Notes under the pieces: generated by a model
Told to the model about the DNA's origin: nothing
Seen by the model: the letters and a program-made list of their open reading frames with translations, nothing else
Database searches by the model: none
Made by a program: the position numbers and the translations under genes
Origin: Rhineura floridana
Taxonomy: Eukaryota > Chordata > Lepidosauria > Squamata > Rhineuridae
Direction: 5' to 3'
NCBI RefSeq assembly: GCF_030035675.1
Contig: NC_084489.1
Location: forward strand, 82,016,270-82,080,269
DNA length: 64,000 nucleotides
In this document: piece after piece, positions 21,497 to 32,899 of the stretch
How the letters are laid out: every line of letters begins with the position of its first letter
Position numbering within the stretch: position 1 is the stretch's first letter

Positions 21497-21876
21497 CTAA
21501 AGGGGGAAGGAAAAACAGACGCCTGTGATTAGCATGCAATGCTAGAACAGATCTTATGTCACAGAAACATGTTGAAAGCTATAGCTTTAGGCGCAACATC
21601 ACACTTCGTCCGAAGCGTCACGAACAGAGAGGCTGAAATGACGTATTTCCTCAGTCTTCCCAATCCTGTGTTTTCCTTCCAGGTAACGCTGGCCATAGGA
21701 ATAAGGAAGGCATTCACAGGGGAGAATTAGAAGATCCAGCCTGAGTGTATTTTACTATGTCTTCTACAATACATCTCAGTAAATCACATCTTTCTGGGAG
21801 GGGAGGGAAATTCCTGCAAAAATCATCTCTTATCATCATTTTTTCCATAAAAGGTTAAAGTGGTATGGCAGGAATG

Positions 21877-21990
21877 GGGGCAGGGGCACACCAGATGTTA
21901 TTCAGCTGCCGTCAGCCGTAACTAGCATGTCCAAGGGTCAGAGATGACCGGGAGTTGTAGTCCTGCAATGGTCGGAAGGCCATAGGCTCT
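21877..21990. repeat. Fold-back DNA element (family A)
   Basis: CCAGATGTTATTCAGCTGCC on the left and GGGAGTTGTAGTCCTGCAATG on the right, with TAGCATGTCCAAGGGTCAG between. It is decayed. Confidence 0.55.
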
Positions 21991-22164
21991 TCCCTCCTGC
22001 TTTAAGAGGACAACCGTGAAAACCAGCTGTGAAGACCAATGGGGTCTGGACTCTCCGATTTAGTAGAGAAGGGGACATGCGGGAGCCCATGGAAAATGCA
22101 GTGCCCCTTCCACCATAGTGAGAGGCAGGATGCTTCCGAAAACCAGTTGCCGGAAGCTGCAGGA

Positions 22165-22292
22165 GGGGAGAGTTGCTGTTGCGCTCAGGTCCTGCTTGCA
22201 GGATTTACATGGGTACCTGGCTGGCCACTGTGAGAACAGGATGCTGGACTAGATGGGCCACTGGCCTGATCCAGCAGGCTCTTCCTATGATC
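22165..22292 (+). mobile_element. CR1-like LINE tail
   Basis: It reads TCCTGCTTGCAGGATT, CTGGCTGGCCACTGTGAGAAC, TGCTGGACTAGATGGGCC and CTGATCCAGCAGGCTCTTC. Same subfamily as 11808-12147. Confidence 0.75.
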
Positions 22293-22984
22293 AGGGCCCT
22301 AGTCCTGTGACTTGTTTTAGCTGCTATAATATTGCTTACTTCTGCCCATTTAGGGTTTAATAAAAGTTTGCATTCATGCAGTTCTTTCAAATGTTTAAAG
22401 CACTTCACATACCTAATCTTGCTGCAATCCTTTCACAGGTGTTTTTTAAGAATAATAATTATTATTACTATTACTACCACCACCACCCATACTGTAGAAG
22501 AAGGGAGGGCTGGGGGGGAAGAGAGAGAGAGAGAGACTTGCCTGAGGCTCACAGCAGAGGCACGTTTGGAAGTGGGGCCTTCCCAATTCGCAGTTCACTT
22601 TCTTTCGGTCACTAATGCTACACCAGCTCAAAACAAACTCCCAGAGTTTACCATATAAAGTCACTGACACACAATAATAGTGTGTCCTAAAAGTGAGCAT
22701 GAAGCGCTTAGAGATCCATGTGTTGCACTCTAACAATTAGCAGTAATTCCTTGATCCCAGAAGAGCTTTAAATCGCTACGTTCAGATGTCTAGGCTTGGG
22801 AGGGTGTTACAGTTATGGGAGGGGTAAACTCATTTACTATTTCTTTTTAATAACCAGTAAGAATATCTTTGGTTTGAGACACCAGAGTAAATTCTACCGA
22901 GCAAGCAAAATATCGTCTGTGACTACAAATACTAAACTGGGCCAAGCTCTCTTTCAAGGAGAGAGATTTAGCTGCCCTTGGAAC

Positions 22985-23118
22985 AGGGATGACTAGACTG
23001 CGGATCTGCAGATGTTGCTGGATTCCATCTCCCATTAGCTCCAGCCAGCATGGGCAAAGATCAGGGCTGATGGGAAATGTAGAGCAAGAATATCTGGAGG
23101 ACTACATGTTTCCCTATC
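22985..23118. repeat. Fold-back DNA element (family A)
   Basis: GATGTTGCTGGATTCCATC on the left, CCAGCCAGCATGGGCAAAG in the centre, ATATCTGGAGGACTACATG on the right. Confidence 0.6.
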
Positions 23119-23299
23119 CCTGTTCTAACTGGTGAGGAGATTTATCTTTCAGCCAGAAAGACACACACACACCTTTTTTTTAAGAACCCCCCTAGCACAA
23201 AAGATGCAGGAAACAGCTGTTGATTTATTTTAAAATGCCACCAAGTAAGAATTGCTTAGCTGGGTCAGAATGAGACAGATCACTGATGTAGAAAACTCA

Positions 23300-23358
23300 G
23301 GCTTCCCCAATGGGAATTGTAGCCAAAAAATCCAGAGGGCACCAGGTTGGGGAATGAT
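23300..23358. repeat. Half copy of a family A fold-back
   Basis: Only the right arm is present: GGGAATTGTAGCC, then CCAGAGGGCACCAGGTTGGG. Confidence 0.5.
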
Positions 23359-23494
23359 AATTCTTAGCAATCACTAGCCATGTGCACAAACTAGGCAGTA
23401 GGTTCATAAATCATATCAGAGTTCTTTGTTAACTGCATAAATGGCTTCATGGAGGATCCTAAATTCCTAACAGACCCCATTTACACAGATTCCA

Positions 23495-23735
23495 GAAAGA
23501 TTGCATACAGAAGAGTCAGTGGTTGAGTTTGGATGATCAAATCTTGCTGTGAATAAGCGTTCTGGCTGCCCACACAGCCACTCTGCACAAGTCAGCAAAC
23601 AGATCAGAAAGTATTCTATTAACTATAGTTTCAAGCCATGGCTTACTATCCTGGCTTGTTCATTAATCATAGTTTCCTGGTTTGGACAAAACGGGAAACT
23701 ATAGTTAATGGGCTGTGTGTGCAGCCAATGTGCTT
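23495..23735. repeat. Fold-back repeat (family C)
   Basis: Recurring AACTATAGTT, CCATGGCTTA, TTAATCATAGTTTCC and the inverted GGGAAACTATAGTTAATGG mark a palindromic repeat built on 'aaccatggttt'. The outer parts read GTTTGGATGATCAAATC and GCTGTGTGTGCAGCC. Confidence 0.55.
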
Positions 23736-24069
23736 TTTCACAGCTCACCTTATTAAGATGAAATATAAAAATCCAAAATTCTGTCAGTGTGGTCTAAAGG
23801 CCAGAGCTCTGAGGTTGTTTTTTGGAAGTGCATATTGCCAAACTAATTCATGTAGAGCTGACAGGCCCAGCTCCCCATGACTGTTTCCCCACAGTGAGCA
23901 CATGACACGAGAAGGACAGGCAAGCATACACCAGAACGCAGTGGGCCTATGATTTCCTGTTTACTGTGAGAAAGACCAGAGTAGCCATGGCAAACACAGT
24001 TATTAGAGAAAACATGAAGAGGCACCCAGTTACAAAGCTCATCAGATGGCCTTGGGCTAGTCACAAGAT

Positions 24070-24345
24070 TGGTTCATACGGCAACCACAGACTACGGCTT
24101 ACTGTGACTGCATAAACAAACTGGAAAGTCTTCTACAAACTATAAATTCAAACCATGACTTACTATCCTGGCTTGTTCAGAAGTCATTAACCATACTTGC
24201 TTGGTCAGAGCAAAAGATATATACTCATTAACTACAACCTGTAAATCCAAGATCAAACCTTGGCTAAAGCTCATGGTTAGAGGGAACAGTGCTTAACCAC
24301 AAGTCCCAGACATACTAAGCCACGCCTTGGCTTAACTCAGCACAG
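24070..24345. repeat. Fold-back repeat (family C), degenerate
   Basis: GGTTCATACGGCAACCACAG, AAACCATGACTTACTATCC, CATTAACCATACTTGC and later CTTGGCTAAAGCTCATGG repeat the family C pattern. Related short pieces continue to about 24515 (CCACAGTTTGGCTCACC). Confidence 0.45.
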
Positions 24346-25221
24346 CAAGGCAGGGGAAAAAAACAACAACCAGAGATGAGCCAAGCAGCTGTGAGCTCCT
24401 CCCCTGGAGCCTGCACATTTGCACAGCCTAGGTCTAGAGATCCCATGAACCCCAGTCAGCTTAGCCAAAGGTTTAGGTAAGCCACAGTTTGGCTCACCAT
24501 GGTTGTGCGAACCAGGTCACTATCTCTGACCACAAGTGACTAAGCTTCTGTAGAACAGGTAAAATGGGATTACCTGAAGTGCACTAACTCCCAGGAGGGT
24601 CAGTGTACAAATTAGACAGATAGACGTGCCAACATTACACACAGGTGGAAAAGCTCTCACAGCATTCCTTCAAAGAGTAATCCCACTTTAACCCTTAAAG
24701 CAGCCCAATGTCCCCCCTCACCTTTCTTCTATTAACATACCCCCTGCCCCCAGAATTCTAGGCTCACCTTTATCTCCTCCCCACTGAGTAAGAGGCCCTC
24801 TTGAAAGCCCTGGCCCAGCCATTATGTCTGCGCCTCAGGCCAGACTATCACAGCAACAATTCTGAGGTTGACCAAAGGGTCTTTAACTTTCCCAAACACA
24901 ATGCCTTACGAAACAACCCAGATGTTAAGACTGCAGCAATTAGTGGATTTCCAAAACCTGTAATATTAATCATATGAAAGCGTTTTCATGTGAAAACAGG
25001 AGAATTCTGTTTCACAAATGGCCACATTGGTATGCCCTGGAGGTCTCTTGGCAATACAAGTTTTTCATCCCTCCCTCACCACCACCTACAAGTTTCCTGA
25101 GAAATGCTCCTGCAATCCCATCGATGCAATAGCTGCACCCTTAAAACAGTTATCACAATGGAGAAACCTCTTTTCAATGTTGGACTGGTTTTAAGAGGCA
25201 AACAGTGAAGTTGGCGCCCAC

Positions 25222-25344
25222 CCTGAGCTGTGAAATTGCTGCTTTGCCCTCCTCGCTCTCTTCATCTAACTCATCGTCACTCCATTCCCAGCCGCCATCT
25301 TCCGTCTTATGAAGACGCCCACTGGAGCCAGGAACTCTCCGGAC
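25222..25344 (-). CDS. OXSR1: OXSR1 exon 11 (S-motif, human S325 site)
   Basis: It encodes 41 residues: [20 protein letters not shown], then [19 protein letters not shown] and LR. 123 nt, phase 0, acceptor AATGCAG, donor GTGGGC (weak). Counting along the human numbering, the second Ser of GSSG is S325, the S-motif serine phosphorylated by WNKs. The acidic WSDDE stretch follows. The GGWEW form identifies OXSR1 against STK39 (GDWEW). Confidence 0.98.
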
Positions 25345-25990
25345 CTGCATTGCGATAAAGCCATAAATCAAGTTACCGACGGTATTTCATATAGATTTCT
25401 ATCCTGCCCTTCTAGTGCCTATGCATCCCTCCGTACATGCAATCCCATGAATGTTTACTTAAGCTCCTTTGTGATTTAGCTATGATACCTGGGGAATTTT
25501 GCATAGACCTCAAAGGAAAACCAGCAGCTGCTCAGTCTACTGAAAATTATACCTGTTTGCTTTTTTTAAAAAAAAAACTCCGGCTATGGAAAAGTGGTCT
25601 GAAATGTGCAATGTGGCTATAAAAGGATCTGATGATCAGCAGGGCAGTTCTGTGCCCAGTGTGTTTCAGGAGGGCGGTGCTTCTGTGTCTGGTATTATTT
25701 GTTACATGCCTTTTATAGCTTGTGCCCACTTTCCCCTAACCATAACCTACCTCAGTACACATTTTTCTATGCTTCTTGTCCTGCCAAACCACACTGGATG
25801 TGGGGAGATTGGGAGGGGGGGTGGGAATTACATCCAAAATCCACAAACTCAACATGATCTTAAAATAAAGCACGCAAATTAAGAACACTTTGTATATACA
25901 GTACTACTGATATGGTTATTTTGAGTGCAGAGTTTTCTCTTCTCTGATACAAATATATGTTAGGGCTGCAAGTTTTTAATCTGTTTTATC

Positions 25991-26030
25991 TGTGGGGTAA
26001 TCAACTAAAACACTAGTTGATTAATCCACA
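25991..26030. repeat. Short inverted repeat
   Basis: TGTGGGGTAATCAACT and AGTTGATTAATCCACA pair at 14 of 16 positions around an 8-nt loop. The flank TAGGGCTGCAAG suggests a decayed DNA transposon, but no far end was found. Confidence 0.5.
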
Positions 26031-26440
26031 GTTCTGAGAGTAAATGGGCACATTGACTGATTACAGTCCTGTTGCAATACCGTAAATAAGCAACAAAAAA
26101 TTATCCAACGAGGATATTCCTTCCAATAATGTGGCAGCTCTTGTTTATTACGCTGAAAGTTCTCAGATTTCATTCAATTAATCATAGCAGTGACCGTGTT
26201 GTGGTTCTGACAATATGAAAATTTAGTTATTCAATTATTTTAACGGCAAATGGTTTTGCATTACAGCCAACAACAGGAGAGGCAGGCTGGCTAAACATGA
26301 GGGTTCAAAAACATGGGCGAGAGAAAAAGGCCAACTCAAGACTTCTGGTGGAGATGGGTCATTGGGATCACGGTATACCAACATCCACCATAGTTTCCTA
26401 CTACTTTCTTGGCTCAATTCAAGGTGTTTGTGAGCTCTAC

Positions 26441-26575
26441 ACAGGGATGGGGGACTAGTGCCACCCTGGATATTGTGAGACTACGACTCCCATCAGTCCC
26501 TGTCAGTGCGGTCAATCATTAGAGATGATGGGCAGAGTCCAGCAACATCTGGAGGGCCACAAGTTCCCAAGCAGC
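26441..26575. repeat. Fold-back DNA element (family A)
   Basis: GGATGGGGGACTAGTGCCACC at the left edge, CTACGACTCCCATCAGTCC inside, and AACATCTGGAGGGCCACAAG at the right. Confidence 0.65.
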
Positions 26576-27012
26576 CTTGATCCAACATACATCTAATCAC
26601 CCTCCGCCCTTACTTCCAATCATGACCTTTAAAGATTAACCAGCAATACCAGCATCTTACCCTTATAGCCTGCTTGTCAACTCAGAATCACAAGGGTATT
26701 TAGAGAGACACTCATCTGCTGTCTTTCAAATCCGGAACTCCATTCCCCCTAGAGTCTCACCCAAGCCCTGAGCCTGGGTGTGCCTTTCTGGAAGTGGCGG
26801 AAGTGCTTTTTGTTCAAATTGGCTTTTGGCAGATCCCACCGATAGGGCAAAGTAATTTTTTAAAAATGTATATACATTGCTACCTGCTCCATGGCTCTGG
26901 GGTGGGGGCTATAAATCAAACATGATAAAAGAAAACAAAAGGTTGCTGAAAACCAGAGCAGAAAATTTACAAAACGCAGCCTGCAGATCCCCAGTTTATG
27001 TTATACTAGTAC

Positions 27013-27078
27013 CTTTTTGGCTCTTTCGGTGATCGTTGGGGCTCTCTGCAACATTTTTTCTTGTAAAAATTCTTTATT
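27013..27078 (-). CDS. OXSR1: OXSR1 exon 10 (C-terminal end of kinase region)
   Basis: It encodes NKEFLQEKMLQRAPTITERA then KK, 22 codons, phase 0, acceptor TTCTAG, donor GTACTA. Human reads NKEFLQEKTLQRAPTISERAKK. It leads from the kinase lobe to the S-motif exon. Confidence 0.97.
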
Positions 27079-27194
27079 CTAGAAAAGAAAAGAGAAAAAA
27101 CATTGAAGCGCTACTTTGTGACTCCTGTTCATCAAAGGCTATTATTTGGCTCAAGCAGCATTTCTTGACAAGAGCGTTTTGGTTTGGTTTTTTG

Positions 27195-27645
27195 GGGGAA
27201 ATGGAAATGGACTGCCTTCAAGTCGATCCCGACTTATGGCTACGCTATGAACAGGGTTTTCATGGTAAGCGGTATTCAGAGGAGGGTTACCATTGCCTCC
27301 CTCTGAGGCTAGTCCTCCCCAGCTGGCTAGGGCCTGCTCAGCTTGCAACAGCTGCACAAGCCAGCCCCTTCCTTGTCCGCAACTGCCAGCTGGGGGGCAA
27401 CTGGGCTCCTTGGGACTATGCAGCTTGCCCACGGCTGCACAAGCCAGCCCCTTCCTTGTCTGCAACTGCCAGCTGGGGGGCAACTGGGCTCCTTGGGACT
27501 CTGCAGCTTGCCCACGGCTGCACAGGTGGCAGGGCACGTAACCCCTGAGCCACTCACTGTGGGGGTGATCTTTAGCTGGCCTTTGACACCCAGGAGACAC
27601 GAGCAGGGATTTGAACTCACAGGCTCTGGACTCCCAGCCAGGCTC
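27195..27645 (-). mobile_element. Bov-B-tailed tRNA SINE with internal tandem duplication
   Basis: Read on the minus strand, a tRNA-like head (GAGTTCAAATCCCTG as B box) is followed by a body and by the Bov-B-type end CATAAGTCGGGATCGACTTG at 27207-27236. The head lies near 27600-27645. Inside are two tandem units of 83 bp (27351-27433 and 27434-27516). This looks like a Sauria-type SINE relative with a longer body. The open frames across it are by-products. Confidence 0.8.
27351..27516. repeat. Two tandem 83-bp units
   Basis: Both units start GCTGCACAAGCCAGCCCC and end GCAGCTTGCCCACG. They differ at only two bases by eye (CC/CT near TTGTC, and ACTAT/ACTCT). A third start, GCTGCACAGG, follows at 27517 and then departs. 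High identity suggests recent expansion. Confidence 0.9.
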
Positions 27646-28619
27646 TCCTCCCCACGGGGGGGGGAGGGGGAGCCCAAAATAGTTCTTTTGTTACTTGAAA
27701 GGGAATTAGAAAAGCCATTGAAACAAGTGCTGGAAAACCAACACATCTTTCAAAGAGTACTAGTAGTCTCCTGCTCCTCTCTGAACACCTTAGGATTTAT
27801 TGGGGGGGGGGGGAACACTGCAAGGTTTCAGTCCCCAAAATACTTTTCAACATCTTTTCAACCGCCATCAGTGCCCTGGTTACTTTCTCTATCGTCTACC
27901 TTGAAGACAGTCTGGAAACTGCTGCTAGAACTGAATGAGAAGCTCATTTATTACCAAAGGATGGCAACAAGGGGACATAGCTGACCTATACTAGCCGGGT
28001 CTGTGCTGGCTGCTATCAAACCTTATTCAAGGCTTTATTTTTGATGTTGAAAAGCCCTAGACCAGGAGTGAGCAGAGGGTAGGCTGCGACCTACTGGTAA
28101 ATCTGAGCCATTTGCAGCAGATCAGCAAGGATTTTCGACACCGAATTGTCTAAAAACAGCAACATCAAAAAAGCTTCCCCCCTCCCAATTAAAACATTTG
28201 GAGGGGGAGAAATCAAGAGTGGTTTTTATGAGGCAGGTCTGTTGAACTCAGTTCTGGTGCTGAAAACAAAAGATTCTGGACTGAGGATGTGGGCGCTGCC
28301 ACTTCTATCTGAGAGTATGTCCCCACTCCCCCACCCCTGTGGTAGCTGGTGCCCACATTGGGACTGATAGGGAGGACAGCAGAGAGGCTAACTGCAGGCA
28401 GATCCAGGGCCAATAACAGGCAGAATGACTCCTCGACTGGTTGTAGATAAGAAAGCAGATGGATGAGGGTTGGCTGAGGACAGATTGGTGGGGCAGTGCC
28501 CCATTTGCCCTGATAGACTAGCCTCCACTGCCCCCCCCCAATATTTTGGGCCTACCTCCAGTTGTTGGATCTTGGAGTTCTAGTCAGAAAACAAAACAAA
28601 AGCAGATCCTGTACTCCTG

Positions 28620-29010
28620 AAGTCTTCCTACCCCAGCCGGAGTCCTGTCTGTATGCAGGAGAATTTCCTCCAAACATGGACCTCCCAGCTCTTTATAAAC
28701 TGCCAGAGAATTCTTGCTACTCTGTGTGAGGTAAATGCTAGTGGGGCCTGGGGTGGGGGCCTTCCCGTCTTGGCACCACAATTTGGAATCTGCTTCCCAG
28801 GGAAGCCCACTCTACCTCATTACTTACTAGCCTTTAGGTGAAAATACTTTACCGTATCTTTTAAATGACTGTAATTGCTGCACTGTTGACTTTCATTTTG
28901 ATATTATACGTTATAATAATGCGTTTTAGTATACAGCCACAGATCCAGTAACTGTTTTGATATTGTCGTTTGGGTTACTTCACCTTGAATAACTGTAAAT
29001 TGCCTTGAGT
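28620..29010 (+). mobile_element. Decayed LINE 3' end (weak)
   Basis: CACAATTTGGAATCTGCTTCCC resembles the 'LWNSLP' stretch, and AAATTGCCTTGAGTG resembles a LINE tail. Only a pattern-level call. Confidence 0.35.
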
Positions 29011-29441
29011 GTTTAGTAACTTTCATTTCAATCAGAGCCAAAAGAAACTAAGCCAAGTTTGGCAGAGGCTTCCATTCCAGTAGTTTCATAATCAAGGGAT
29101 TCTGATTTCTGAATCAAAAAATGCCTAATGCAGCAGTCTTCAACCTTTTTGGACCGAAGCATTCATTTAAAGAACCATTTCTTAATTTTTTTACCATGCA
29201 TTTGTATGCCGTTAGTGAGGCTGGCGACCCCCGCTTTAGATCAGGCTGAGACCTAGCAGTTAAAGACCAGTGGCCTAATGAATCTCAAGGCAGACAAAAT
29301 TCCACCTAGGAGGAACCCACCTTGCTGCAATGCATAGCTTATTGCCTAACCGCCAGTAAATTGCTCCTCCATTCAAATACATTATTATTTATTTACTTTC
29401 TTACTTATTTAAAAATATAAACTATCCATCTACAATCCTAC

Positions 29442-29490
29442 CTTTGCTTTCTGGAAAAATTTGTGTCTTAGAAGTTCAGCTGCTGTTGGT
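29442..29490 (-). CDS. OXSR1: OXSR1 exon 9 (end of kinase C-lobe)
   Basis: It encodes (R)PTAAELLRHKFFQKAK, 49 nt, acceptor TTTATAG, donor GTAGGA. The Arg codon is split with exon 8 as AG|A. Identical to human as I recall it. Confidence 0.97.
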
Positions 29491-30207
29491 CTATAAAAAA
29501 AAGGCAGGAGTCATCAAAAGAAGTCACAAGAGTCACTTTTTATCTTGTTTGTTTTTCTTGCTATACCAAAACAAACTTGTGTTGTAGGAATCTTTAAAAA
29601 TCACCAGCAGAAGAGACACAAGCAAAGAAATTGGATGGCGACAAAAACTGCTGCTTCCCACAGATGTGCACAACTTCGTTCACATGTCAACAGCCAACAG
29701 AACCTCCCAAGATGCTAGTTCTGAACTGAACAAGCTTTGCAAAGGGATGGGTATGTAACTGGTACCCACTAATCATAAAAAAGGCTGCAGTTATCTGACA
29801 GTAGGCATGCGCACTGATTGGCAAGCATTAAAAATTAGAAGCCTTCCATTGCTTTTGTGTTCTGTTTTGCATTCTCTGCATTACATGCTTTGGGTGCAAT
29901 TAAACTCATCTACTTTTAACAATCAGTGCACAAGAATGGCTATGTTGGGTCAGACCAACAGTCCAGATAACCAACAATGGCCAACCAGATGGCTCAGGGT
30001 GGTTTACAAGCAAGAGGAGAGGGGCTGACAATAGTATCCAATTCCAGCGCTTGTCATTAGCCCTCTGAAATGCATCACCTCTGAAAAACTGAGACTGAAG
30101 TTTCAAGGATCACATCTAGTAGCCACCAGTGGAACTTACCCAATGTCCTGTGCAGAGAGGCTCCACAGAGTGATCACACACTTCCTCTCTATGCAGAGCT
30201 CACTGCT

Positions 30208-30425
30208 TGGCTACATTCACATCACACATTTATTCCACTATTACTCCACTTCAAACAGTGAGGTTTCCCCCAAAGAATCCTGGGAAGTGTAGTTTGTGAA
30301 GGGTGTCGAGAGTTGCTAGGAGACCTCTCTTCCCCTCACAGACCTGCAATTCCCAGAGTTCCCTAGAAAGAGGGATTGATTGTTAAACCGCTCTGGGAAC
30401 TGTAACTCTGTGAAGAGAATAGGAG
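30208..30425. repeat. Fold-back DNA element (family B)
   Basis: AATCCTGGGAAGTGTAGTTTG, then CTGCAATTCCCAGAGTTCCC and the inverted CTCTGGGAACTGTAACTC. The right outer arm is missing. Confidence 0.65.
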
Positions 30426-30669
30426 TCACAGGTCCCTCACACACCTGTTGTATACAGACAGGTATACTGGATTAAGGGCCTGGCCTCCGTTGTACAACAC
30501 ATGCTTTTACGGAGAATGGAGGTCCTGAGTGCAATTAAAGGCTCTCAGCAGGGCTGGGGAAGATAGCAGAAACCCTACCCAAGCCCTTCAAGAGCTACTG
30601 CCTACCTGATGAGATAATTATGGGATGGCTGACTATGCATCAGGCAGCCTCCTATGTTCAGAAAACAAA

Positions 30670-30775
30670 ACAGCAGAATGTAAGAGCTGCCCTGCTGGAT
30701 CAGACCAAAGGCCCTTCTAGTCCAGCAACCTGTTTCCCAACGGAAAGCCTACTAGCAGAACATGACGACAATGGC
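30670..30775 (-). mobile_element. CR1-like LINE tail
   Basis: GAGCTGCCCTGCTGGATCAG and TCTAGTCCAGCAACCTGTT are the reverse complement of the tail at 22165-22292. It abuts the SINE at 30779. Confidence 0.6.
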
Positions 30776-30778
30776 CAA

Positions 30779-30970
30779 CTCTCCCGTAGCTCAGTGGTAA
30801 ACTTCTGCTTTGCATGCAGAAGGTCCCAGGTTCAATTCCCAGCATTTCCAGCTAAGACAGGAAAAGGCTCTTGCCTGACACTCTGGAGAGCTGCTGCCTG
30901 TCAGTGTAGGCAGTACTGAGCAAGATGGGTCAATGGTCTGACTCAGTATAAGGCAGCTTCCTCTGTCCGA
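30779..30970 (+). mobile_element. tRNA-derived SINE
   Basis: CCGTAGCTCAGTGGTAAAC is the A box and GGTTCAATTCCCAGC the B box. The body ends GACTCAGTATAAGGCAGCTTCC. It is nearly full length. Confidence 0.85.
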
Positions 30971-31039
30971 TGCAGCTCCTAGTAACTGGTACTCACAGGC
31001 ATGGTGCCTTCACGACTAGTAGCCATTGTAAGTCTGAAC

Positions 31040-31300
31040 AGAGAGAGCTAGCATAGCACAGCGGCAAAGAGACTAAGATGAGAATTAGGAAGTCCCTGAT
31101 TCTAATCTCCCCTCTGCCACGATTTCACTAGATAGCCTCAGGCACGTGACACTCTCGGCCTCAATCCCCCCCCCCCCATCAGCAATATGAGGAAATAATC
31201 CTGACATGCCTCGCACAACTGCTGTAGGGATTACAGCTAGATAATGCATGTGAAGCGCTCTGAACATTTGAAAGCGTTATACAAATGTTAAATGTTAATG
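31040..31300 (+). mobile_element. MIR/CORE-type SINE
   Basis: The stretch ending GCATGTGAAGCGCTCTGAAC then AAGCGTTATACAAATG follows the MIR/CORE layout ('ttaaagcgctttgaa..gcgctatataaatg'). A CTCAGGCACGTGACACTCTC part and a C run precede it. It is old. Confidence 0.55.
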
Positions 31301-31760
31301 ACGTCTTGAATGTAATATGCACCCCATTCAAAAGGCGACAATAACACTGCAATGACAAAAACTGTTTCATTACAAATATCTATACATTTGCTTACGGTAA
31401 AACGAACGTAAATACGCTGCCCGAATCAATAGCATGCACACACTGGTTTATAAGAGCTTGATGAATCACAAGGATACTGCATTATGGTCTATGCAGGCGA
31501 AGGCCAAGAGCACGGGAGAACGGCTTGTGCAAGCCAGAGATGCGATCCTGCCATTGCTGTGCTGACATCCCCTCAATAAAACAGCATCTGTTCGCTCCAT
31601 GCACCCTGCAATTTCATAATGTTGCCGTAACAAACCGTACTCTGCATTTATCTAGCCGACCAGTGGTTGAACAGTTTCTCTATCTTCCACTCTCGCAAGA
31701 AGCTTTCATCACGCAACGCTGATTTGTTACAAGTTCTAGCTGGGTAGAAACACTGTGTAC

Positions 31761-31894
31761 CTTTTCTCTGGGTCTTTCTGCAGGCACAACGAAATCATCT
31801 TCCTGAAAGACTTCCCATACTTCTTCAACATCTCCTTATCCTGCACACCTGTCTCTAGCGAGGGTGGATCGTTCTGTAGCGTCAACATTAAGAC
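31761..31894 (-). CDS. OXSR1: OXSR1 exon 8 (kinase C-lobe)
   Basis: It encodes [20 protein letters not shown], then [20 protein letters not shown] and DPEKR with the Arg split. 134 nt, acceptor CTTCCAG, donor GTACAC. No differences from human in this stretch as I recall it. Confidence 0.98.
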
Positions 31895-32899
31895 CTGGAA
31901 GAATTTTACACCCATTAGAAGCATCAAGATAGACTTCCCATTCATTATCAGGCGGCATCTTTTTGAAAAACCCTAGATGCTACGGCCTTCTTGGGGCCTG
32001 GCAGAGGAAGATGGAGAGCACATTAAAGTGCAAAAAGCCTTCAGCATCCCACTAGAGACCCTGAGTTGGCAACGGAGCATCACACAGTATTTTGGGATGG
32101 TGAGGATTGGAGGGCAGGGAATGGAGTGCCACATTCCCTCTCCTTAAACAGCGCTGAGTTTCTGAGTGCTGCTCAGGTACATGATGCACAGGATGCCCTT
32201 TGTTGCATTCCATGAACTAGTGCATTTCAGTTCCAGGTTAGGAAATCTACAGTACAAAATGGAACTCCATTTTGTTCCAAGCCCACCCACTATCTAAAAT
32301 TTCTTGTGGTTCTTCATTTATCTTTGTTGCTATGAAGTTTTGAGAGGCAGCCAAACTAATAAAAGGAGGTGGAGCCAGTGCTCTGCATTTGCTTTTGCCC
32401 ACTGTGATCTCTTTACAGGTTACTTATGTCAATTCTCACCTGTTTGTAACTTTTAGGCTGTGTACTTTTCCCTCTGGGAAAAATTAATTAGCTGCGCACT
32501 GATTTCAGAAAAAGAGATGGGATAAACTGATGAAGGATCTCTTATTTTCAGTCTGATGCCTGAAACCGTTCCCCCTTCAATGTGGAGGCTACTTTATCTT
32601 TAATAGTCTATAGATGAAGAATGTTTCGGCAGGCCCAGCTTTTTCAAAATGCAATAGCAAAGTGGTATGACAACTTGCACACAGCTACCAAAATTCTCCT
32701 CCACGGTCAATATGGTCCAGGAGCCATCCCTGATATTCTGGCAACAGGTGCTTAGCATCACACACAACATGAGTCACAAAGTCCTATCTTTGGAGGCTTT
32801 ACAGCAGCAGCGAAAACCTCAGGCCCAGAAGCCTCATCAGATCCGCTGGGCCATCCCATTTGGCTCGTTTTGGCCAAACTGGGTCCATCTAACTCGATC

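Larger units (their letters stand above)
21497..25221 (-). other. OXSR1 intron 11
   Basis: It contains family A elements (21877-21990, 22985-23118, half copy 23300-23358), a CR1-like tail (22165-22292), an AAT/CCA-rich and GA-rich simple patch near 22450-22540 and family C fold-backs (23495-23735, 24070-24345). I recognise nothing in 24520-25220. Confidence 0.8.
25345..27012 (-). other. OXSR1 intron 10
   Basis: A hairpin at 25991-26030 and a family A element at 26441-26575 are the only structures I recognise. The remainder looks unique. Confidence 0.8.
27079..29441 (-). other. OXSR1 intron 9
   Basis: It holds a Bov-B-tailed SINE with an internal tandem repeat (27195-27645) and a weak LINE tail (28620-29010). 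A GCGACCCCCGCTTTAG stretch near 29224 may be a decayed hAT end. The rest shows nothing clear. Confidence 0.75.
29491..31760 (-). other. OXSR1 intron 8
   Basis: It contains a family B fold-back (30208-30425), CR1-like tails on the minus strand (29930-30000 and 30670-30775), a tRNA SINE (30779-30970) and a MIR-like SINE (31040-31300). Nothing recognised in 29491-29920 or 31301-31760. Confidence 0.8.

Noticed and set aside
27343-27984. 213-codon plus-strand open frame as a gene
   Set aside because: It runs through the reversed Bov-B-tailed SINE and its 83-bp tandem repeat; the repeated protein blocks merely reflect the DNA repeat.
30779-30970. tRNA gene (A and B boxes present)
   Set aside because: The boxes are followed by a SINE body and the same unit occurs about a dozen times; no cloverleaf with paired acceptor stem was evident. 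It is a tRNA-derived SINE.
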